The notes beneath the pieces are model-generated. The model was given only the letters and a program-made list of their open reading frames with translations, had not been told where the DNA came from and made no database searches. The position numbers were made by a program, and so were the translations under genes. DNA of 49,667 nucleotides from Gammaproteobacteria bacterium. Its GTDB lineage: Bacteria > Pseudomonadota > Gammaproteobacteria > SZUA-152. The stretch spans positions 1 through 49,667 of the forward strand of contig JAOUJW010000041.1 of the NCBI GenBank assembly GCA_029882975.1. The letters are read 5' to 3'. Within the stretch, counting starts at the first letter, position 1, and each line of letters opens with the position of its first letter. Shown here piece after piece: positions 44,426 through 49,667 of the stretch.

Positions 44426-44504
44426 AATTCACACTAGCGAATCGACTGGGTTGTGTATATTGTACATTGGTTGAAAACGTGCGAAAAGGAAAATTACCGA
44501 GAAA

Positions 44505-45476
44505 CTAAGCCAGCTTCAGGTCTGAATCGGTTTTGCAATAAGCATCATGTATTTGCCGAATTTCTTCCGCCCTGGGGTTAACTAAATCGCTGCCGATTTT
44601 TTCCAAAAAACGACAGGATGCATAATCCCGGCTCGCTTTATCGTAGTTGGCAACCCACTGGCGTCGGGTGGCCATGTGTATTTGTTTAATGGGCCAAACA
44701 CCGGGTCTGGGTTTCAGTCGATCCATGCCAATACGCCAGGGCTTGGGGCTGATGCGGGCCCGAAAGCAGTTTTGGTTTTGGCACATGCGGGTATACACCG
44801 GGTCGGCGTGGATTTTGTTGAGGAAGTTCAAAGTTGTGTCATCTCTGGGATTAAAAGTGTCATGCATAACCAGAATGCGATAGCCCATGGGGGTTTTATA
44901 CAGGCGCAGATGCCAGTCAGGGTGGGATTCAGCGACTTTATGGATTACGTGGAGACAGTGATTTTCGCCCCCGCTTAAAGACCATTTTATTTTGAATAAC
45001 AAGTGAGCCAAAGTGGAGGAAAGGAGCAAGGACGCAACTACCAGGATTGTAAGAAACTGGCCCCAGGAATGGGGTAAGGTGATGAAAGCCGCGATTGCTG
45101 CGATTAGAGCAATGCTGATAATATAAAGGCTGAATTCGGCTTCACGGGCGAAGTCAATGTCTGCAAATAAAACGTCCGGTGTGTTTAGACAAAGTGCGCC
45201 ATAGACATTGCGTGTAATAACAGCATCACCGTGCCGGCTGATGATTTCTTCGCGTATGGGCAAGCCTTCTGCACCGTTGTAGCTGAGTTTGTGGTCGCGC
45301 TTTCGGACTTTTTCGCCGGTCTCGACCCGTTGGATGGCTTCCGCGACCCGGCTTTGAGCATTGCTCAAGGCATCGGCTTCGCTGATATCCGACCAGCCAA
45401 AGCGTTGAATAGTGATTTGTCTGCCATTGATGTGGGTTCTTTGTTTGGCTTCCGCCCAATATTCGGGGACTATCAA
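44505..45476 (-). CDS. Conserved-looking two-helix membrane protein, function unknown
   Basis: The 323-residue protein starts at TTG 45476, after AGGAA with seven bases of spacing; an in-frame TAG stands just upstream. Two adjacent transmembrane helices (about 116-137 and 140-165) separate an N-terminal cytoplasmic part (~1-115) from a C-terminal soluble part. The C-terminal part has a distinctive Cys pair and basic motif (MCQNQNCFRARISPKPWRIG) and YKTPMGYRILVMHDTF. I do not recognise the family. It precedes the lipoprotein and barrel frames on the same strand, 79 bases away, and lies 47 bases downstream of the arylsulfotransferase. Confidence 0.6.
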   Translation of the reverse strand: MIVPEYWAEAKQRTHINGRQITIQRFGWSDISEADALSNAQSRVAEAIQRVETGEKVRKRDHKLSYNGAEGLPIREEIISRHGDAVITRNVYGALCLNTPDVLFADIDFAREAEFSLYIISIALIAAIAAFITLPHSWGQFLTILVVASLLLSSTLAHLLFKIKWSLSGGENHCLHVIHKVAESHPDWHLRLYKTPMGYRILVMHDTFNPRDDTTLNFLNKIHADPVYTRMCQNQNCFRARISPKPWRIGMDRLKPRPGVWPIKQIHMATRRQWVANYDKASRDYASCRFLEKIGSDLVNPRAEEIRQIHDAYCKTDSDLKLA

Positions 45477-45523
45477 AAGCGGTTCCTATCTATCTGTTTG
45501 CAATAGATCCATTATAGCAAAGG

Positions 45524-47185
45524 CTATAATCCGGCGGCTTGCAGTGAGGGTATATGCGGGTAAAGAGACGGAATCCGTCTGGCTCGATAGCTGCGCCAGC
45601 CGTTTTTTTCTTCTTCAGAGGTATCGAAAATTTCCACGGCGAAAACTTCTGTGGCCGGTGTGGTATGTGTGACCTCGATAATGCGGGCATACAGTTTTTG
45701 CTTTTTGTCATACAAATTACCGTGGGTAATGAGTATATTTCCTGTTTTTGGTAATTTGTCGGCATCGCCCAATGCGCCGGAATAAAGCCTGTTTTCGACA
45801 AACTCACCGTGTTCCCACACCAGTTTGACTTGCCGGGTTTTCTCGTTTATCTCGTATTCAACCACGCGACTGAAATTCTTGTTGTGCGGTACCCATTGTT
45901 TAAATGGGCTGGCACGCCAATTACCGTTGTCGTATATAAGCAGATTGCCATTGGGAAGAATGGCCGGTGCATGGGCGTGATAGGGGAAAAAGTTCTTGCG
46001 GTGGTTTACCGGTTGTAGCAGGTACTGTCCGAAGCGCTTTTTGTCCCAATTAGCGTGCGTGCCTAAAATCCAGCGTAGTTTACCGGTTTTGCGACTGAAG
46101 TTTATGGTGGCATCCTGGTGCCGCAGCGATACGATAATGGAATCGCTGACGGGGTTGTGAATAACAGCATTACCATGAGACCAATCACGGGTTTTTTTAA
46201 CAAACAAGGTGTCCCAATAGGTGCTGAGCGAGTCGTATCCGAGGCGGTATGGGTCCAGCATGTCCAGCAAAGACCACTGCTTCAATAAAGTGCCGTCGGC
46301 TTGAAATTCAATGACTAAATCGCCAACCACGTTCGCTTTTTCTTTTTTGGACTTGGCTTCTATTTTGGCGGGATAGTTTTTTATTTGTCTGGATTCCACG
46401 CTCAGGCTCAAATAGTTTTTACCTAAGGGGAAAATTTCGTGATGAAAGTTTCTGGTTTTCACGACTCCCGGCGCGGGCTTGCGAAGATTAACGTTGGCCT
46501 TGATTTCAGATACGGTGTTACCCAACAGATCCATTTCAACAATTTTATTGCTGGTGATAAACAGCAGATTGCCGTTAGGCAGTTGTTGTACATCGGTATA
46601 ACGGGAGCCGATTTGATACCAGATAACCTTGCCAAGATTGTCCAAAATTGCGATTACCGATCCAAATTCCGCATTCTCACCTTCGGGGATGATGTCCAAT
46701 AGGGTAAAACCCGGCTCCACTTTTTCCGGAATGTGGGTTTTCAATTCAATGCCGGGGAAGCCCTCCGGTAGTGGGTCAGTACTCAGACTGAGTGTTTTAT
46801 GAAAACTTCGGCCCTGCCCGGATTTGTTGAAAATGCGTACCTGTAAGGTATAGGAGCTGTCAGGATGTAAACCTAAAATCGGCAGAGCATGTTGAGTATT
46901 GTATTGGTTGAAGTCTACGGTCCAGTTTTTTTCTTCGTTGCTCTTGCTTACTTTGACGACAACGCGTGCAGGGTTCAGGGTGCGAAAGCTGAGTAACGCG
47001 GCCAGCGGTGTGCTTAGATTGGGGTCCAGTTCCACTTCGGGAAGGCTGACAAAGACCAGTCGTTGGGAATGCTGCTGCTTTGCGACTGTATCCGTTGCGG
47101 CATTTAAGTTCAAACCTGGCCAAAGTAAAACGGCGACCCCCAGTTGAAATACCCACAAAGGCTGACACGCGATTTTTTTTAGCAT
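45524..47185 (-). CDS. Arylsulfate sulfotransferase-like periplasmic enzyme
   Basis: The 553-residue protein has a signal peptide (LWVFQLGVAVLLWPGLNLNA) and a beta-propeller of the AssT/arylsulfotransferase kind. Segments include VIWYQIGSRYTDVQQLPNG, FHHEIFPLG, DWSHGNAVIHNP, SLRHQDATINF and YHAHAPAILPNGNLLIYDN. The His residues in FHHE, DWSHGN and HAHAPA and the Arg in SLRHQD are in the order of the known active-site residues of E. coli AssT. Such enzymes move sulfate from one phenolic donor to an acceptor without PAPS. There is no DsbA/DsbL-type thiol oxidase beside it. The ribosome site is weak. An N-terminal Ig-like domain (~35-145) precedes the propeller, as usual. Confidence 0.85.
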   Translation of the reverse strand: MLKKIACQPLWVFQLGVAVLLWPGLNLNAATDTVAKQQHSQRLVFVSLPEVELDPNLSTPLAALLSFRTLNPARVVVKVSKSNEEKNWTVDFNQYNTQHALPILGLHPDSSYTLQVRIFNKSGQGRSFHKTLSLSTDPLPEGFPGIELKTHIPEKVEPGFTLLDIIPEGENAEFGSVIAILDNLGKVIWYQIGSRYTDVQQLPNGNLLFITSNKIVEMDLLGNTVSEIKANVNLRKPAPGVVKTRNFHHEIFPLGKNYLSLSVESRQIKNYPAKIEAKSKKEKANVVGDLVIEFQADGTLLKQWSLLDMLDPYRLGYDSLSTYWDTLFVKKTRDWSHGNAVIHNPVSDSIIVSLRHQDATINFSRKTGKLRWILGTHANWDKKRFGQYLLQPVNHRKNFFPYHAHAPAILPNGNLLIYDNGNWRASPFKQWVPHNKNFSRVVEYEINEKTRQVKLVWEHGEFVENRLYSGALGDADKLPKTGNILITHGNLYDKKQKLYARIIEVTHTTPATEVFAVEIFDTSEEEKNGWRSYRARRIPSLYPHIPSLQAAGL

Positions 47186-47447
47186 AATAGTGTTTTTGCC
47201 GCGTCGTGGAGTCAGCGGACCTTCCGGTTTAACGCCAGTGAATTGGATTTCCTACCCCGAATATCAACAAATAGTAGCAATCAAAGATATCAATGTAAAT
47301 TGCGTACCGAAGTTGTGCCCATGTGTGTGCGATAATCGGAGAAAATTTCTTAATAAAACAGCGCTTAAACTGAAAGTCTTAGAACGGAAATAATTCCATT
47401 GCTTAGGTATGCAGTAAGTAGGTGATTTGAGGTGGGTGCAATAAACG
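47186..47447. other. Intergenic gap, nothing certain
   Basis: Between the arylsulfotransferase start and the hairpin at 47448 there are AT-rich stretches (47336-47400) that could hold promoter elements for the minus-strand arylsulfotransferase. I could not pick a convincing -35/-10 pair. No gene or repeat is visible. Confidence 0.4.
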
Positions 47448-47494
47448 GTTCAAACAGCAGCTCCGGCGCGATTGCCGGAGTTGCTGGTTTGAAC
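47448..47494 (-). terminator. Long hairpin after the right-end surface protein
   Basis: GTTCAAACAGCAGCTCCGGC (47448-47467) pairs with the mirror arm at 47474-47494 around a 6-base loop, with only two mismatches or bulges. It lies seven bases beyond the stop codon at 47501. No T tract follows the stem on the minus strand. Confidence 0.65.
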
Positions 47495-47500
47495 AACTGC

Positions 47501-49667
47501 TTAATCTGGATCGACCAGTGTTTCTATTGCAGTGCTGTTGGTAACGTTGGTTAGTGTATTGGCAGTTCCGGTAGCCCTGAACCAGACGATATCCGCATTA
47601 TAACTAATACCACCTGCAGGGGTTGGGGTAGCGGTCCACAAAGTACTAAAAACGGAGTTCGCGTTGAACCCGAAGCTATAGAAAAAATCGGTATTCGCAG
47701 GCAAGGTGCCAATTTGTACGTCCACGGTATCGGTAGCCGGGTTAATGCTTTCAAGGGTTGCGTTTGCCAGCGTGGTTTGGCCTGCAGCCTGTTTGGCGAG
47801 AATTAACCGATCGTTGAGAGTAGTGGAGTTGGTAATGTTGAAGCCACTATAAATGGACCCGACCCATGCTGCGTTGCTAAACTCTTGGGCAGATGTACCG
47901 TTAAAATTCCGAATAACGGCATTGCCTCTGGCGTTGTAGTACAGTTTTTGGTTCACGCCGATGACGAAACCGTCAGTTCCTGTATCTAAGGTTCGAATAG
48001 CAGGAGTGGTTCGGTTGATGGCAATTAACTCTCCGGTATTTCCCTTTGCGATTATGTAATCATCGGCTGTTACAACGCTGGAGTGTGTATCGCCCATGCC
48101 TCCGGTAACGGTATAAAATGTCGATGCTGCAGCGCTTCCATCTGAAGGCAGGCGATAGAAATTCGCGTCTGAATTCACATTGGAGGCGTCACGGTTGAAG
48201 AAAAAGCATTCACTGTGATCGCAATCTAAACTGCTACCGGATGTATTGGCCAGCATATCAAAACGGGATGCAGATAAAGTGGAAGTTGCAGTACTGTACC
48301 AGTAGAGACTTCGATCAACCAGCATAAAGCCCCCGTCTTGATCAAAATCATATTCCAAATCGATACTATTCAGATCGGAGAACATAGTCACCACAGAGTG
48401 TGAGCTGAAATCCGTGTTGTAATGACGAATTTCATTGCCACTGACGGCGATGAAGCCCGACACGGAGATGGCGCCTCCGTTAATTGAGCCAACTGTGACT
48501 AGGGTTCGGCTTCGGGTAGTGCTCAATTGGTCCACGTAGCCGGTAATTTCCACCGGCGTGGAGTTCTGGCTTTTTGTCACCCCAAACATCCAGCGGGTAT
48601 TGTCAGCGGTATCTGTGCAACTGTTATCTGCTCCCGGTAGTTCATAAAATACCTGGGCTCTGACCAATAAATTGTCAACATCGGTTTCGATGGCGCATAA
48701 ATCGCTGTAGTTCTGAGCCAATAGAGCTGTAGGTGTCAGGTCGCTTCCGACGGCCAGATCCATTTTCCAGAGGTTGTTGGCTCCTGCGTAGAGTAACAAT
48801 GAGGGTTCATGGAATGAGACTGTCCCTGCCGCTAAAGACATTCTGTTGATAGCGATAATATTGGAATTAGTATGGTTTAAGGACTTGCCGGTGGTATCAA
48901 ATAAATCCTGGGCTACCGGAACCGGTGACAGCGCTTCGTCTACCGCGTAAATCGTAGAGCCTGCGGTATATACATTGTACGGGCCGCTTGCCACGTTTAT
49001 AGTGATATTAACGGTGGCGCCGGCTGTGCCACCGTTACCATCGCTGATGGTATAGGTGAAACTGTCTGTACCGGAATAGCCGTTATTGGGAGTGTAGCTT
49101 ACATTGCTACCGTCGTTGCTGATGGTGGCGCTGCCGTTGGTGGGTTGGGTTACCTCGGTTACCGTCAGGCTGTCACCGTCCGCGTCCGAGTCGTTGACCA
49201 ATACGTTGATTGTAACGGCGGAATTGAGTCCAGTATTGGCGCTGTCATCGTTGGCAACCGGATTGGTGTTGGGGGCGACAGTGACGGTGACAGTAGCGGT
49301 GCCGGTGCCGCCATTGCCGTCCGAGATGGAATATTGAAAACTGTCCGATCCGCTGAACCCGGTATTGGGAGTGTAGGTGATGGTGGCGCCGCCATTGATG
49401 ACGGCAGTGCCGTTGCCCGGTGCGACAGCGATTGCAGTAACGCTAAGGCTATCTCCGTTGACATCGGTGTCGTTGGTCAGGACGTTGACGGTCACGGCGG
49501 TATTGAAAGCGGTTTCGGCGCTGTCATCGGTGGCAACCGGATTGGTGTTGGGGGCGACAGTGACGGTGACAGTAGCGGTGCCGGTGCCGCCATTGCCGTC
49601 CGAGATGGAATATTGAAAACTGTCCGATCCGCTGAACCCGGTGTTGGGAGTGTAGGTGATGGTGGCG
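47501..49667 (-). CDS. Surface protein with tandem Ig/cadherin-like repeats (5' end outside window)
   Basis: The frame stays open from the right edge to the stop at 47501, giving 722 codons with the N-terminus missing. The visible N-terminal part holds at least three 93-residue repeats of the Big_9/cadherin-like kind, each with DDSA-x5-TAVTVNVL-N-D-D (with variations), YTPN-GFSGSDSFQYSISDGNGGT and VTVTV. From about residue 240 to the end there is a non-repeated region rich in beta strands, with an IYAVDEALSPVP start and recurring strand-turn units, probably a propeller. It includes Cys pairs (CTDTADN, CDHSECFFF). The architecture suggests a secreted or surface-attached protein. Secretion signals would be in the missing part. 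Confidence 0.8.
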   Translation of the reverse strand, partial: ATITYTPNTGFSGSDSFQYSISDGNGGTGTATVTVTVAPNTNPVATDDSAETAFNTAVTVNVLTNDTDVNGDSLSVTAIAVAPGNGTAVINGGATITYTPNTGFSGSDSFQYSISDGNGGTGTATVTVTVAPNTNPVANDDSANTGLNSAVTINVLVNDSDADGDSLTVTEVTQPTNGSATISNDGSNVSYTPNNGYSGTDSFTYTISDGNGGTAGATVNITINVASGPYNVYTAGSTIYAVDEALSPVPVAQDLFDTTGKSLNHTNSNIIAINRMSLAAGTVSFHEPSLLLYAGANNLWKMDLAVGSDLTPTALLAQNYSDLCAIETDVDNLLVRAQVFYELPGADNSCTDTADNTRWMFGVTKSQNSTPVEITGYVDQLSTTRSRTLVTVGSINGGAISVSGFIAVSGNEIRHYNTDFSSHSVVTMFSDLNSIDLEYDFDQDGGFMLVDRSLYWYSTATSTLSASRFDMLANTSGSSLDCDHSECFFFNRDASNVNSDANFYRLPSDGSAAASTFYTVTGGMGDTHSSVVTADDYIIAKGNTGELIAINRTTPAIRTLDTGTDGFVIGVNQKLYYNARGNAVIRNFNGTSAQEFSNAAWVGSIYSGFNITNSTTLNDRLILAKQAAGQTTLANATLESINPATDTVDVQIGTLPANTDFFYSFGFNANSVFSTLWTATPTPAGGISYNADIVWFRATGTANTLTNVTNSTAIETLVDPD
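49238..49667. repeat. Near-identical 279-bp coding repeats
   Basis: Bases 49238-49388 and 49517-49667 align at a 279-base period (93 codons). They differ at only about two positions over ~150 bases (for example a at 49364, g at 49643). An older, more diverged unit lies at about 48980-49237. The repeat continues past the right edge. Confidence 0.85.

Noticed and set aside
45511-45530. Hairpin ATTATAGC...GCTATAAT at the end of the arylsulfotransferase gene
   Set aside because: It is AT-rich, overlaps the stop codon and has no T tract; too weak to call a terminator.

Overview
This window comes from a Gram-negative bacterium of moderate GC content, most likely a gammaproteobacterium. The evidence is several lipobox signal peptides, outer-membrane beta-barrels ending in Phe, an autotransporter, an arylsulfate sulfotransferase, a Bcr/CflA exporter and a bacterial enhancer-binding protein. 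The sequence does not support a genus. I saw no rRNA, tRNA, insertion sequence or CRISPR array.

Layout. (1) 1-1163, minus: a ribosomal protein L21-like gene that runs off the left edge. Its L21 domain is followed by a long low-complexity tail with hexapeptide repeats. (2) 1834-9175, plus: a cytosolic M48-type metalloprotease overlaps an 1,900-residue protein by 8 bases. That protein joins a degenerate kinase-like region, DUF4011, an SF1 helicase, a Vsr/MTES_1575-like nuclease fold and a WGR domain. This is the best candidate for an undescribed, possibly anti-phage, system. A small VOC protein follows. (3) 9414-14391, plus: a cadherin/delta-60 lipoprotein, a Bcr/CflA MFS exporter, and a DUF2892-like membrane protein preceded by six TGAAG repeats at exactly 11-bp spacing. 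(4) 14500-24730, minus: a methyltransferase, then a compact operon of three glycosyltransferases, an ABC exporter, a protein with two APH-type kinase domains and an AlgE-like outer-membrane channel. This looks like a glycan synthesis and export unit. CTTAAG boxes lie upstream of it. (5) 25036-29931, minus: a DUF4266 lipoprotein, a His/Met-rich beta-propeller lipoprotein, a DUF3570 barrel, a UreH/TauE-like membrane protein with a His/Met tail, and a sigma-54-type regulator with an altered GAFTGA loop. Metal or redox handling is the likely theme. (6) 30692-42196, plus: an autotransporter followed by a 3,281-residue lipoprotein with 12 FnIII, 3 PKD, a cadherin-like region and five copies of an unfamiliar ~318-residue four-Cys module. 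(7) 42337-47185: an RtcB RNA ligase (plus), then on the minus strand a small barrel-like ORF overlapping a lipoprotein, an unknown two-helix membrane protein and an arylsulfotransferase. (8) 47501-49667, minus: a surface protein with near-identical 93-residue Ig/cadherin-like repeats, running off the right edge.

Much of the window concerns the cell surface: adhesin-like lipoproteins, glycan export and outer-membrane barrels. The protease/helicase pair and the extended L21 are the main intracellular oddities.
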